A stretch of DNA of 64,000 nucleotides from Pseudomonas ekonensis (GCF_019145435.1 NZ_JAHSTS010000001.1:2246001-2310000), one strand, 5' to 3'; counted from the stretch's first letter, positions 10,352 to 19,931 are shown. Made by a program: numbers and translations. Notes: generated from the sequence alone by a model not told the origin.

Positions 10352-11257
10352 TCAGGCGGCTGTTGCGCCAGCGCGCTCACGCTCACGCTGGCGCTCCAGG
10401 TGGTCTGCCTTGATCAGGTTCATCGTCCGGCAGTAGTCGACGATCCGGGTTTCTTCAATGAAATCGACATTAATGATGTTGCACTGCCAGGCCCAGTCGC
10501 TGGTGTCCGGGTCGAACCAGGCATTGAGCTCGTCGTGAATGTCCACCGGCCCGCCCAGCACGCTGTAGCTGGTGGCGGACAAGGACCAGGGGTGCCATTT
10601 GCCGGGTGGGGACTTCAGCACGTCGGTGATGTGCTGATGCAGTTCCTTAACGTTGGTGTCGCCGATTCCGCTCCACTTATGCTCGATCTGGTCGATGAAG
10701 ACAGACCGGTCAATGTCCGGATGGCGGCGGACAGCGGCCAGTACGCGTTGTTTGTCGCTGAGGCGTTTCAGGATACCCAGGCTGAGGTTTGCGTTAGTTG
10801 CCGGAATTAACCGATGGCCCAATAACTGGATCATTGCACTGTTGAAGTATTTGTAGTTGAAGTTGTTGTCGTCGCCGTCACCATCGGTCTGATGGAAGTC
10901 CAGGATGATGAATTCATCCGGGTTTTCGTCCAGGAAGTTTTTGACGTCATTAATCAAGTCGCCGAGTCGGCGAGAGTTAGGGAAGTCATTGTGATGAATT
11001 CGAAACTGCTCCAGCCCTGACGCTTTGCTGTCGGTCTTCAGACGAATGTCCAGTACGCGCGAGCCATGGCACAGTTGGCGGTAGAACCTGTCGTGCTGGC
11101 ACGCCAGCCAGTGGGCCGGCGGGCCGAAGAACGGGTAGGAGGCCCGCCAGTCGCTGCCGGCGTTGTGGGTGCCGGGCAGCGAAAGTTCAAAGAGCGACAA
11201 AGTGTCGATGCTTGGGGTATTCGCCATCCAGGCGTTGTTGGTGTAACGGGTGCTCAT
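10352..11257 (-). CDS. Phosphatidylinositol-specific phospholipase C-like (PLC-X domain) protein
   Basis: A 301-residue protein with the PLC-X TIM-barrel signature. LSLPGTHNAG carries the first catalytic His, LDIRLKTDS the substrate-site Asp/Arg region, and RIHHNDF the second His. Bacterial enzymes of this type cleave phosphatidylinositol or related glycolipids by intramolecular transfer. No signal peptide is visible, so secretion, if any, would need another route. The actual substrate is not predictable, since Pseudomonas lacks much phosphatidylinositol of its own; a host or environmental lipid is possible. It lies 123 bases downstream of the glycosyltransferase, on the same strand. Confidence 0.8.
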   Translation of the reverse strand: MSTRYTNNAWMANTPSIDTLSLFELSLPGTHNAGSDWRASYPFFGPPAHWLACQHDRFYRQLCHGSRVLDIRLKTDSKASGLEQFRIHHNDFPNSRRLGDLINDVKNFLDENPDEFIILDFHQTDGDGDDNNFNYKYFNSAMIQLLGHRLIPATNANLSLGILKRLSDKQRVLAAVRRHPDIDRSVFIDQIEHKWSGIGDTNVKELHQHITDVLKSPPGKWHPWSLSATSYSVLGGPVDIHDELNAWFDPDTSDWAWQCNIINVDFIEETRIVDYCRTMNLIKADHLERQRERERAGATAA

Positions 11258-11380
11258 GGACGTGTTCCTGCAACTTGGAATGTGTTTGGGTCATACGCCG
11301 ATTGGGTTGTCGGCGCTTGCAGGGATTTATAAGTTGGTTGGAAAGGCGTGCCAAATGCGCTGTTGATTCAAGTTGTTGGG

Positions 11381-12688
11381 TTATTGGTCGGCATGTAACT
11401 TGTTGCGGTTCTTTTCTTCGATCCACTGCGCCATGTATTGGGTGCTTTTCAAAGAATGATGGCGCAACATGCCGCCGATGAAGTTGTTTCTTCTCAGTGT
11501 CTGCAGGTTCTGGCGGCACTGGGCGATCTTCTCGATCAGCGCGGCCGCGTGCGTCGAGCGTCGGTAATGTTCCGCAAGCAACGTGTCACCCAAAGCTTGA
11601 GCGTTGCGCCAGCGTGACTCGTTTTCATACAACTGCACCGCCTGCGCGGCAAGGTCTTCGGCGGTGCAGGCGATGGCGCCGGGCCAGGGGTGTTCGCCGT
11701 GCATGGCCTCGGCCCCGATCGGGGTCGTCACGCTCGGCGTGCCGCAAAGCATCGCATCCACCAGTTTGCCCTTGATGCCGGCGCCGAAGCGCAGCGGTGC
11801 CAGGCAGACCCGGGCGGCGGACATGACCTGCAAGGCATCCTCGGCCCAATTCATGACATGAAAGCCCTGCGCGGCATTGTGCAGCGCGGTCGCTTTCGGC
11901 GGGGTGTAGGCCCCGTAGACATGCAACTGCGCGCTCGGCAGCCGGGCGCGGATGAGCGGCCAGAGCGTGTTTTTCATCCAGAGCACCGCATCCCAGTTCG
12001 GTGCGTGGCGAAAGTTGCCGATGCTCAGGAAGTGCGCCCGCTCCCCGAACGGTTTTGCCGGCCCGGCGGGGGCGTCCACCATCAACGGGCACCAGTGCAG
12101 CACCTCCCGCGGCAGGTGGAATTGTTCGACCAGCAACTCGATCTCGACCTCGGACACCATCAGGTTCAGATCGCAGCGGTACAGCGCGGCGATCTCGCGG
12201 CGGGCCAGGTCGGTATCGGCCATCCGTTCGAACTCCTCGCGCAGGGCCGGCGCGAACAGCCCGGTGAAATCGTTGGCGTCGTCGCTGGCCTTCAAACGCT
12301 CCTTGAGGCGCTGATGGCGGGCGTGACGCAGACTCTGCAGGTCCGAGGTCTCCAGCATCCGCAGAGCGTCCGGGCAGTGTTTTTCGACCCGCCAGCCGAA
12401 CTGCTCTTCCATCATGAACTGGTCGAACAGGACGATGTCCGGCGCCAGTTCACGGACGAACGTGTCGAAACTTTCGCTGTTGAGTTCGATCGGCACCTCA
12501 CGGATGCCCATGGCCGTGAGGTCAGCCTTGTGTTCGCCGGGGCCTGCAGGGCTGGCGAAGGTGATGTCCCAGCCTTCTTGGAGGAAGGTATCGAGGATCT
12601 GCATGACATGCCCGCTGGCCGCCGAGGAGCGGGGTTCGGGCCAGACATAGCCGATGACCAGGACGCGGAGAGGGCTTGGCTGATTCAT
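11381..12688 (-). CDS. Glycosyltransferase, GT-B fold (GT4-like)
   Basis: A 435-residue protein with the two Rossmann halves of GT-B glycosyltransferases. The N-terminal half begins LRVLVIGYVWPEP and includes ASGHVMQIL. The C-terminal half carries FLSIGNFRHAPNWDAV and the donor-site segment RFGAGIKGKLVDAMLCGTPS, which is typical of GT4 enzymes using nucleotide sugars. The frame stays open up to 13375, but the upstream part is a shadow of the receiver gene. The ATG at 12688 has GAGGAA ten bases upstream. Acceptor and sugar are unknown; there are no neighbouring polysaccharide genes. Confidence 0.85.
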   Translation of the reverse strand: MNQPSPLRVLVIGYVWPEPRSSAASGHVMQILDTFLQEGWDITFASPAGPGEHKADLTAMGIREVPIELNSESFDTFVRELAPDIVLFDQFMMEEQFGWRVEKHCPDALRMLETSDLQSLRHARHQRLKERLKASDDANDFTGLFAPALREEFERMADTDLARREIAALYRCDLNLMVSEVEIELLVEQFHLPREVLHWCPLMVDAPAGPAKPFGERAHFLSIGNFRHAPNWDAVLWMKNTLWPLIRARLPSAQLHVYGAYTPPKATALHNAAQGFHVMNWAEDALQVMSAARVCLAPLRFGAGIKGKLVDAMLCGTPSVTTPIGAEAMHGEHPWPGAIACTAEDLAAQAVQLYENESRWRNAQALGDTLLAEHYRRSTHAAALIEKIAQCRQNLQTLRRNNFIGGMLRHHSLKSTQYMAQWIEEKNRNKLHADQ

Positions 12689-12756
12689 GCGCGGGGTGTT
12701 CCTCGGGACGGCAGGGGCAAAAAAAGGCGCAATTAAACCACAGACGGCCCTGCCGC

Positions 12757-13110
12757 TCAGGGCCTTGGGAGGATGGCGTTGACCTTGTCCCGCAATTGAT
12801 CGATGGAAAACGGCTTGCCGATGACGTGCATGTCGGATGGCACTTCGAGGGACTCGGCGTAGCCGCTGGCGAACAGGATCGGCAGGTCGGGGCGCAGCAG
12901 ACGGGCCTGCTCCGCGAGGATCCGGCCGTCGATGGTCGGCAGGCCGACGTCGGTCATCATCAGATCCACGCCGCGGCCGGGATTCTGGAGGATGTCCAGC
13001 GCCTGCTCGCCGCCGTCCGCTTCCTCCACGCTGAAGCCCAGCTCCTCCAACACATCGACGATCAGCATGCGCACGATGGCGTCGTCTTCTACCACTAGGA
13101 TGGTGGGCAT
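12757..13110 (-). CDS. Stand-alone response-regulator receiver domain
   Basis: A 117-residue CheY-like protein consisting only of a receiver. The acidic pocket is VVEDD (residues 6-10), the phosphoacceptor is Asp54 in MMTDVGLP, and the conserved Lys is in IGKPF. With no output domain it must act by protein contact or by shuttling phosphate. It diverges from the large hybrid kinase gene 264 bases away, and is a likely partner. The LFASGYAE segment is typical of receivers related to those of hybrid kinases. Confidence 0.9.
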   Translation of the reverse strand: MPTILVVEDDAIVRMLIVDVLEELGFSVEEADGGEQALDILQNPGRGVDLMMTDVGLPTIDGRILAEQARLLRPDLPILFASGYAESLEVPSDMHVIGKPFSIDQLRDKVNAILPRP

Positions 13111-13374
13111 AATCTAAGCTCTCAAGGACTGGACAGAAGGAGCGCCGGCACCGGAAAGGGCGGCGCTTTAGCATGAGTAAGTGGCGCAATGCCACAAGTT
13201 CCCTTGAACCTGCAAAAAGGCGCAAGCGCATGTCGGATGACAAGGATAACGGTTGATTTGCTATATCGTGCGGGCAAAGTGGGCCAATAGCTGCTAAAGC
13301 TGAGAGAAAAATGGATCCATGTTGCCGTTTTCGGGCAAACTCCCTGAATTTCAACAGTTCGACAAGGCTGTCCA

Positions 13375-16300
13375 ATGTCCTCTACGTCCTCGGTCGATGA
13401 ACTACGGTTCCGTAAACTCCTGACCCGCAACGTCAGCCTGCCGCTGGCGGTCGGTGCGCTCAGCGCGGTGTTCTTCGTGGTGCTGATCACGTATCTGCTC
13501 TCGGTGATCAAGTGGGTGGAGCACACCGACCGGGTGATCAACAACGCCAATGAGGCGGCGAAACTCACGGTGGATCTCGAAACCGGGATGCGCGGCTTCC
13601 TGCTCAGCGGCGACGAGCACTTCCTGGATCCTTACGAGACGGCCAAGCCGCGGATCGCCGTGGCGCTCGGCACCTTGCTCGAGCTCACTGCCGACAACCC
13701 GGTGCAGACCGACCGCATACGCCGCCTGCAAGCGTTGCAGGCCGAGTGGGCGACCTACGCGCAATCGATGATCGACCTGCAGCGCGCCAGCGGCGACTAC
13801 CGCGCCGCCGTCAAGGCCGGGCGCGGCAAGCGTCTGACCGACGAGATCCGCAAGCAGTTCGAGGACGTGATCGACACCGAGCAGCAGTTGCGCACCGCAC
13901 GCAACGAAGACGTGCGCCGCACCACGATCTGGAGCATCAGCCTCTACATCTTGTTCGTCGCGGCCATCAGCGGCCTGCTGGCCTATGTCGGCCGCCGGGA
14001 CCTGCTCAGCCTGTCGCAAAGCTACGGCGCCAACCTGGACGCCCAGCAAGCCAGCGCCCAGCGCCTGGAGCGGCAGGCCTGGCTGCGCAGCGGGCAGTCG
14101 GAGCTGGCAGAGCAGGTGCTGGGGCAACTGACCCTCAACCTGCTGGGCCGCAACATCCTGCAGTTCTGCGCCCAGTACCTGGGCGTCGCGGTGGCGGCGC
14201 TGTATGTGCGCGAAGAGCACGGCGGCCTCAAGCGTGTGGCCACTTACGGTTTCTCCCGCGAACAGGAAGCGCAGGAACAGTCGATCTACAGCGACGAAGG
14301 CATTGTCGGCCAGGCCGCGCAGCAGGGCCGCCTGATCCGTCTGGAACCGGTGCCCTCCGACTACTTCAAGGTCAGTTCGGGCCTGGGCGAAGGCGTGCCG
14401 AGCAGCGTGCTGGTGGTGCCGACCAGCGACGATGACCGGGTCAACGGCGTGGTCGAACTGGGCTTCCTGCGCCCGCTCACCGAGCGCGACGTCGAGTTGC
14501 TGGAACTGATCGCCGGCAACATCGGCATCTCCATCGAAGCGGCCCGTTACCGCCAGCGCCTGCAGGAAGTGCTCGCCGAGACCCAGCAGCTCAACGAAGA
14601 GCTGCAGGTGCAGCAGGAAGAGCTCAAGACCGCCAACGAAGAGCTGGAGGAACAGTCGCGGATCCTCAAGGAGTCCCAGGCGCACCTGGAGACCCAGCAG
14701 GTCGAACTGGAGCAGACCAACGAGCAACTCGCCGAACAGACCCAGGTCCTGGCCGAGCAGCGCGACGCCATGGACCTGAAGAACACCGAGCTCAACCAGG
14801 CCCAGGCGCAGCTGGAAGAGCGCGCCGAAGAGCTGCAGCGTTCGAGCAAGTACAAGTCCGAGTTCCTGGCCAACATGTCCCACGAACTGCGCACGCCGCT
14901 GAACAGCTCGCTGATCCTGGCCAAGTTGCTGGCGGAGAACCCCCAGGAAAACCTGTCGGCCGAGCAGGTCAAGTTCGCCGAGTCGATCTATTCGGCCGGC
15001 AACGACCTGCTCAACCTGATCAACGACATCCTCGACATCGCCAAGGTCGAGGCCGGCAAGCTTGAAGTGGTGGCCGACAGCACCAGTGTGGAGCGCCTGG
15101 CCGAGGGCCTGCGCGGCGTGTTCGAGCCGCTGGCGGCGGACAAGCACCTGGCGTTCGAGGTCGTGGTGCAGCCCGACGCGCCGCAGACCCTGTTCACCGA
15201 CCGGCAGCGACTGGAGCAGGTGGTCAAGAACCTGCTGTCCAACGCCGTGAAGTTCACCGAGCAGGGCTCGGTCAGCCTGACCATCGCCGGCCAGCCGAAC
15301 GATGGCGTGGCGTTCATCGTCCGCGACACCGGGATCGGCATTGCGGCCAACCAGCAGGAAAGCATCTTCGAGGCCTTCCACCAGGCCGACGGCACCACCA
15401 ACCGCAAATACGGCGGCACCGGGCTCGGCCTGTCGATCTCCCGCGACCTGGCGGCCCTGCTCGGCGGCTTCATCAGCGTCAGCAGCGCGCCGGGGCGCGG
15501 CAGCGTGTTCACCCTGGTGGTGCCGCAGCACTACCGCCAGAACAGCGAAACGCCGGCCGTGCCGGTGAATTTCAATCCGGTCTCCATCGAACCGGTCGAG
15601 GCGGCGCCCGAACCGGCTCCGGCGCCGTCGATGGACCTGCCGCGGTTCAACGACGACCGCGACAAGGCCCCGTTCGACACCCGCAGCATCCTGGTGGTGG
15701 AGGATGAGCCAAACTTCGCCAACATCCTGTACGACCTGGCCCACGAGCTGGGTTACCGCTGCCTGGTCGCCCACGGCGCCGACGAAGGCTACGACCTGGC
15801 CCGCGAGTTCCTGCCGGACGCCATCCTGCTGGACATGCGCCTGCCGGACCATTCGGGGCTGACCGTGCTGCAGCGCCTGAAGGAACACCCCGAAACCCGG
15901 CACATCCCGGTGCACGTGATTTCGGTCGAGGACCGGGTCGAAGCGGCGATGCACATGGGCGCCATCGGTTATGCGGTCAAGCCGACCACCCGCGACGAGC
16001 TCAAGGACGTGTTCGCGCGCCTGGAAGCCAAGCTGACGCAGAAGGTCAAGCACGTGCTGCTGGTCGAGGACGACGACCTGCAGCGCGAAAGCATCGCCCG
16101 CCTGATCGGCGACGAAGACATCGAGATCACCGCCGTGGGGCTGGCCCAGGATGCGCTGGAGCTGCTGCGCACCACCGTGTTCGATTGCATGGTCATCGAC
16201 CTGAAGCTGCCGGACATGCTCGGCAACGATCTGCTCAAGCGGATGTCCACCGAAGACATCCGCTCGTTCCCGCCGGTGATCGTCTACACCGGGCGTAACC

Positions 16301-16863
16301 TGACCCGCGACGAAGAGGCCGACCTGCGCAAGTATTCGCGCTCGATCATCATCAAGGGCGCACGCTCGCCGGAGCGCCTGCTGGATGAGGTCACACTCTT
16401 TTTGCACAAAGTCGAATCGCAGTTGTCCCATGAGCGGCAGAAGATGCTCAAGACCGCCCGCAGCCGCGACAAGGTCTTCGAGGGCCGCAAGGTGCTGCTG
16501 GTGGACGACGATGTGCGCAACATCTTCGCCCTGACCAGCGCGCTGGAACACAAGGGCGCCGTGGTGGTGATCGGCCGTAACGGCCGTGAAGCGATCGAAC
16601 GGCTCAATGAAATCGAGGACATCGATCTGGTGCTGATGGACGTGATGATGCCGGAAATGGACGGCTTCGAAGCCACCATGGAGATCCGCAAGGATCCGCG
16701 CTGGCGCAAGCTGCCGATCATCGCGGTGACGGCCAAGGCCATGAAGGACGACCAGGAGCGCTGCCTGCAGGCGGGCGCCAACGACTACCTGGCCAAGCCC
16801 ATCGACCTGGATCGCCTGTTCTCGTTGATTCGCGTGTGGTTGCCGAAGATGGAACGCATTTAG
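13375..16863 (+). CDS. Hybrid sensor histidine kinase: CHASE3-GAF-HisKA-HATPase-REC-REC-REC
   Basis: A 1162-residue membrane kinase. Two membrane segments (about residues 19-42 and 183-204) enclose a CHASE3-type periplasmic sensor with the family motif MRGFLLSGDEHFLDPYE. A GAF-like domain follows (about 230-395), then a long Gln/Glu-rich coiled coil (about 395-490). The phosphorylated His is in SHELRTP (His503), and the ATPase boxes are NLLSNAVKFT, DTGIGI and GGTGLGLSI. Three receivers follow, starting near residues 771, 892 and 1038, with acceptor Asp in LLDMRLPD, VIDLKLPD and LMDVMMPEMDG. The gene overlaps cheR by one base. The signal is unknown. Confidence 0.93.
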   Translation: MSSTSSVDELRFRKLLTRNVSLPLAVGALSAVFFVVLITYLLSVIKWVEHTDRVINNANEAAKLTVDLETGMRGFLLSGDEHFLDPYETAKPRIAVALGTLLELTADNPVQTDRIRRLQALQAEWATYAQSMIDLQRASGDYRAAVKAGRGKRLTDEIRKQFEDVIDTEQQLRTARNEDVRRTTIWSISLYILFVAAISGLLAYVGRRDLLSLSQSYGANLDAQQASAQRLERQAWLRSGQSELAEQVLGQLTLNLLGRNILQFCAQYLGVAVAALYVREEHGGLKRVATYGFSREQEAQEQSIYSDEGIVGQAAQQGRLIRLEPVPSDYFKVSSGLGEGVPSSVLVVPTSDDDRVNGVVELGFLRPLTERDVELLELIAGNIGISIEAARYRQRLQEVLAETQQLNEELQVQQEELKTANEELEEQSRILKESQAHLETQQVELEQTNEQLAEQTQVLAEQRDAMDLKNTELNQAQAQLEERAEELQRSSKYKSEFLANMSHELRTPLNSSLILAKLLAENPQENLSAEQVKFAESIYSAGNDLLNLINDILDIAKVEAGKLEVVADSTSVERLAEGLRGVFEPLAADKHLAFEVVVQPDAPQTLFTDRQRLEQVVKNLLSNAVKFTEQGSVSLTIAGQPNDGVAFIVRDTGIGIAANQQESIFEAFHQADGTTNRKYGGTGLGLSISRDLAALLGGFISVSSAPGRGSVFTLVVPQHYRQNSETPAVPVNFNPVSIEPVEAAPEPAPAPSMDLPRFNDDRDKAPFDTRSILVVEDEPNFANILYDLAHELGYRCLVAHGADEGYDLAREFLPDAILLDMRLPDHSGLTVLQRLKEHPETRHIPVHVISVEDRVEAAMHMGAIGYAVKPTTRDELKDVFARLEAKLTQKVKHVLLVEDDDLQRESIARLIGDEDIEITAVGLAQDALELLRTTVFDCMVIDLKLPDMLGNDLLKRMSTEDIRSFPPVIVYTGRNLTRDEEADLRKYSRSIIIKGARSPERLLDEVTLFLHKVESQLSHERQKMLKTARSRDKVFEGRKVLLVDDDVRNIFALTSALEHKGAVVVIGRNGREAIERLNEIEDIDLVLMDVMMPEMDGFEATMEIRKDPRWRKLPIIAVTAKAMKDDQERCLQAGANDYLAKPIDLDRLFSLIRVWLPKMERI

Positions 16864-17696
16864 TGGAACGACATTATTCAGTCGAGCGCAACAGTGAGAT
16901 TGAGCTGCGGCTGTTGATCGAGGCGATCTACCTCAAGTACAGCTATGATTTTCGCGATTACTCCGGCGCTTCGATCAAGCGCCGGGTGCTGCATGCGCTG
17001 AGCCAGTTCGAGTGCGCCACCATTTCCGCCCTGCAGGAAAAGGTGCTGCACGACCCGACGGCGTTCATGCAACTGTTGCAGCTGCTGACGATCCCGGTCA
17101 GTGAGATGTTCCGCGACCCGTCGCACTTTCTCGCGATCCGGCGCGAAGTGGTGCCGCTGCTCAAGACGTATCCGTCGATCAAGATCTGGATCGCCGGGTG
17201 CAGCACCGGCGAAGAGGTGTATTCGATGGCGATCCTGTTGCGTGAGGAAGGGTTGCTCGAGCGCACGATCATCTATGCGACCGACATCAATCCGCATTCG
17301 CTGGACAAGGCCAAGCAGGGCATCTTTTCCATGGAGAACGTGCGGGCCTATACCGCCAACTATCAGCAGGCGGGCGGTCAGCGGTCGTTTGCCGACTACT
17401 ACACGGCGGCCTACGGCTACGCGATCTTCGACAAGAGCCTGTGCGAGAACGTGACGTTCGCCGACCACAGCCTGGCGACCGACAGCGTGTTCTCCGAGAC
17501 CCAATTGATCTCCTGCCGCAACGTGCTGATCTATTTCAACAAGAAACTGCAGGACCGGGCCTTCAGCCTGTTCCACGAATCGCTGTGCCACCGGGGCTTT
17601 CTGGTGCTGGGCAGCAAAGAGACGCTGGACTTCTCCAGTTACGCCAACCGGTTCGACCCGTTGGTGAAACAAGAACGGATCTACCGCAAATCATGA
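16863..17696 (+). CDS. CheR-type protein methyltransferase outside a chemotaxis operon
   Basis: A 277-residue SAM-dependent methyltransferase of the CheR family, which methylates Glu side chains of receptors. It shows the family helix RRVLHALSQ, the motif EMFRDPSHF, the SAM-binding IAGCSTGEEVYSMA, and SCRNVLIYFNKKLQ. The start is inferred at a GTG that overlaps the kinase stop as TAGTG; an in-frame GTG at 16836 is less likely. CheR here is translationally linked to a hybrid kinase and to CheB, not to chemoreceptors, so its target is probably the neighbouring kinase or an unlinked receptor. That target is inference. Confidence 0.9.
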   Translation: MERHYSVERNSEIELRLLIEAIYLKYSYDFRDYSGASIKRRVLHALSQFECATISALQEKVLHDPTAFMQLLQLLTIPVSEMFRDPSHFLAIRREVVPLLKTYPSIKIWIAGCSTGEEVYSMAILLREEGLLERTIIYATDINPHSLDKAKQGIFSMENVRAYTANYQQAGGQRSFADYYTAAYGYAIFDKSLCENVTFADHSLATDSVFSETQLISCRNVLIYFNKKLQDRAFSLFHESLCHRGFLVLGSKETLDFSSYANRFDPLVKQERIYRKS

Positions 17697-18286
17697 ACGG
17701 CGCCACGGGGTTGCCCCGGGTCCAGGCCATTGCGGTCGGCGCGTCCGCCGGAGGCGTCGAGGCCTTGCTGACGCTGCTGGCGCCGCTGCGCCGGGGGTTC
17801 CGGCTGCCGATCATTGTCGTGCTGCACCTGCCGGAAGAGCGGCGCAGCCAACTGGCCGAAGTCTTCGCCAGGCGGATGTCGCTGCCGGCGGTCGAAGCCA
17901 TCGACAAGCAGCAGATCGCCCCCGGCACCGTGCACTTCGCCACGCCCGGCTATCACCTGTCGGTGGAGCAGGACCGCAGCCTGTCGCTGAGCCTGGAGGA
18001 CCGGGTGCACCATTCCCGGCCCTCCATCGATTACCTGTTCGAGTCCGCCGCCGACGTCTACGGCGCGGCGCTGGCCGCCGTCCTGCTGACCGGCGCCAAC
18101 CACGACGGCGCCCATGGCCTGGCCCAGGTCAAGCGCCACGGCGGGCTGACCGTCGTCCAGGATCCGCAGGAGGCTCACGTGGCCACCATGCCCCTGGCCG
18201 CGCTGAGCCTCCATCAACCCGACTACATTCTCCCCCTGCGCGGCATCAGCCGTTTGCTTGTCGAGCTGGAACGAATCGCATGCTGA
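17693..18286 (+). CDS. CheB-type methylesterase domain without receiver
   Basis: A 197-residue protein equivalent to only the catalytic domain of CheB. The catalytic triad can be assigned to Ser in GASAGG, His in VVLHLP and Asp in NHDGAHGL. The usual N-terminal receiver is absent, so activity cannot be switched by direct phosphorylation of this protein. It overlaps cheR by ATGA and the next kinase gene by seven bases, showing tight translational coupling. It would reverse the methylation made by the neighbouring CheR. Confidence 0.9.
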   Translation: MNGATGLPRVQAIAVGASAGGVEALLTLLAPLRRGFRLPIIVVLHLPEERRSQLAEVFARRMSLPAVEAIDKQQIAPGTVHFATPGYHLSVEQDRSLSLSLEDRVHHSRPSIDYLFESAADVYGAALAAVLLTGANHDGAHGLAQVKRHGGLTVVQDPQEAHVATMPLAALSLHQPDYILPLRGISRLLVELERIAC

Positions 18287-19494
18287 GTAATATCCAGGCA
18301 AAACTGCTGATCGTCGACGATCTGCCGGAAAACCTGCTGGCCCTGGAAGCGCTGATCAAGCGCGAAGACCGCATCGTCCACAAGGCGCTGTCGGCGGACG
18401 AGGCCCTGTCGCTGCTGCTGCAGCACGAATTCGCCATGGCCATCCTGGACGTGCAGATGCCCGGCATGAACGGCTTCGAGCTGGCCGAGATGATGCGCAG
18501 CACCGAAAAGACCAAGAACATCCCGATCATCTTCGTCAGCGCCGCCGGCCGTGAACTGAATTACGCGTTCAAGGGCTACGAGAGCGGCGCGGTGGATTTC
18601 CTGCACAAGCCGCTGGACGTGCACGCGGTCAAAAGCAAGGTCAACGTGTTCGTCGACCTGTACCGCCAAAGCAAGGCCCTCAAGCAGCAGCTCGAAGCGC
18701 TGGAGCAGAGCCGGCGCGAACAGCAGGTGCTGTTGGAACAGTTGCAGAGCACCCAGGCGGAACTGCAGCAAGCGGTGCGCATGCGCGACGACTTCATGTC
18801 GATCGTCGCCCACGAAGTGCGCACGCCGCTCAATGGCCTTATCCTCGAAACGCAGTTGCGCAAGATGCACCTGGCCCGGGACAACGCCGCCGCGTTCACC
18901 CTGGACAAGATGAACGCCATGGTCGAGCGCGACGAACGGCAGATCCAGAGCCTGATCCGCCTGATCGAAGACATGCTCGACGTCTCGCGCATCCGCACCG
19001 GCAAGCTGTCGATCCGGCCGAGCCGCTTCGACCTGGCGCAATTGGTGGGCAACCTGCTGCAGAACTTCGCGCAGCAGATCGAGGCGGCGGAAACCGAGGT
19101 CAGCTTCAGCGCGCCGGAACCGGTGGAAGGGCACTGGGACGAGTTCCGCATCGAGCAGGTGGTCTCCAACCTGTTGACCAACGCCTTGCGCTACGGCGGC
19201 AAGAGCCCGATCCAGGTGCGGGTGTACCGCGAAGGCGGCGAGGCGCGGGTCGAGGTCGCCGACCACGGCATCGGCATCAGCGAAGAGAACCAGAAGCGGA
19301 TCTTCCAGCAGTTCGAAAGGGTGTCGGCCAAGACCGTGGTGGCCGGATTGGGGCTGGGCCTGTTCATCTCCGAACAGATCGTCGCCGCCCATGGCGGGGC
19401 GATCACCGTCCAGAGCCGGATCAACGAAGGCGCGCTGTTTCGCGTTTGCCTGCCGCTTGGCGAAAACGGCGAACCGGACGCAACCTCTGAGTGA
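18280..19494 (+). CDS. Receiver-histidine kinase (REC-coiled coil-HisKA-HATPase)
   Basis: A 404-residue soluble kinase with an N-terminal receiver (acidic VDD at 12-14, acceptor Asp57 in AILDVQMPGMNG, Lys in LHKPLD), a coiled coil around residues 125-170, a dimerisation/phosphorylation domain with His178 in AHEVRTP, and an ATPase domain with NLLTNALRY, DHGIGI and GLGLGLF. Kinases of this layout receive phosphate from another kinase at the receiver, which then controls autophosphorylation. The operon position suggests that it works downstream of the three-receiver kinase. It starts inside cheB at ATGCTGA. Confidence 0.92.
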   Translation: MLSNIQAKLLIVDDLPENLLALEALIKREDRIVHKALSADEALSLLLQHEFAMAILDVQMPGMNGFELAEMMRSTEKTKNIPIIFVSAAGRELNYAFKGYESGAVDFLHKPLDVHAVKSKVNVFVDLYRQSKALKQQLEALEQSRREQQVLLEQLQSTQAELQQAVRMRDDFMSIVAHEVRTPLNGLILETQLRKMHLARDNAAAFTLDKMNAMVERDERQIQSLIRLIEDMLDVSRIRTGKLSIRPSRFDLAQLVGNLLQNFAQQIEAAETEVSFSAPEPVEGHWDEFRIEQVVSNLLTNALRYGGKSPIQVRVYREGGEARVEVADHGIGISEENQKRIFQQFERVSAKTVVAGLGLGLFISEQIVAAHGGAITVQSRINEGALFRVCLPLGENGEPDATSE

Positions 19495-19538
19495 CCGCAC
19501 GGTCGTATCAGCAGCTATTGACCGAACAAAGGCTTTCC

Positions 19539-19916
19539 ATGAGCACAGATGCACAAGATGTAGTACTCGTCGTCGAGGACGAACCGGTTATCTTGATGAT
19601 CCTCACCGACTACCTGAGGGCCGAGGGTTATCACGTCCTGGAGGCGGAAAACGGCGAGCAGGCCTTCGAGATCCTGGCGAGCAAGCCGCATCTGGACCTG
19701 CTGATCAGCGACTTCCGTCTGCCCGGCGGCATCAACGGTGTGCAGATCGCAGAACCGGCCGTCAAACTGAGGCCGGACCTGAAGGTGATCTTCATCAGCG
19801 GCTATCCGCAGGAGATCCGCGAGACCGACAGCCCGATCACGCGCAAGGCGCCGATCCTGGAAAAACCGTTCGACCTGGACGTGCTGCAGGAAAAGATCCG
19901 CGAGCTGCTGGCGTAA
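19539..19916 (+). CDS. Stand-alone response-regulator receiver domain
   Basis: A 125-residue receiver-only protein: acidic pocket VVEDE (11-15), acceptor Asp58 in ISDFRLPGG, and Lys in LEKPFD. It ends the phosphorelay operon. The open frame begins at a GTG at 19491 that overlaps the previous stop, but the ATG at 19539 has AAAGG nearby and gives a protein that begins right before the receiver. It is similar in type to the other single receiver at 12757-13110, so the island has two freely diffusing receivers flanking its kinases. Confidence 0.9.
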   Translation: MSTDAQDVVLVVEDEPVILMILTDYLRAEGYHVLEAENGEQAFEILASKPHLDLLISDFRLPGGINGVQIAEPAVKLRPDLKVIFISGYPQEIRETDSPITRKAPILEKPFDLDVLQEKIRELLA

Positions 19917-19931
19917 GGGCTGACGGCGGGC

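Noticed and set aside
13402..16551. A 1049-codon minus-strand frame opposite the hybrid kinase
   Set aside because: Antisense to a protein with complete kinase and receiver motifs; the translation has no recognisable domain.
16863..18286. Part of a chemotaxis operon
   Set aside because: CheA, CheW, CheY-motor and receptor genes are absent; the genes are coupled to hybrid kinases instead.
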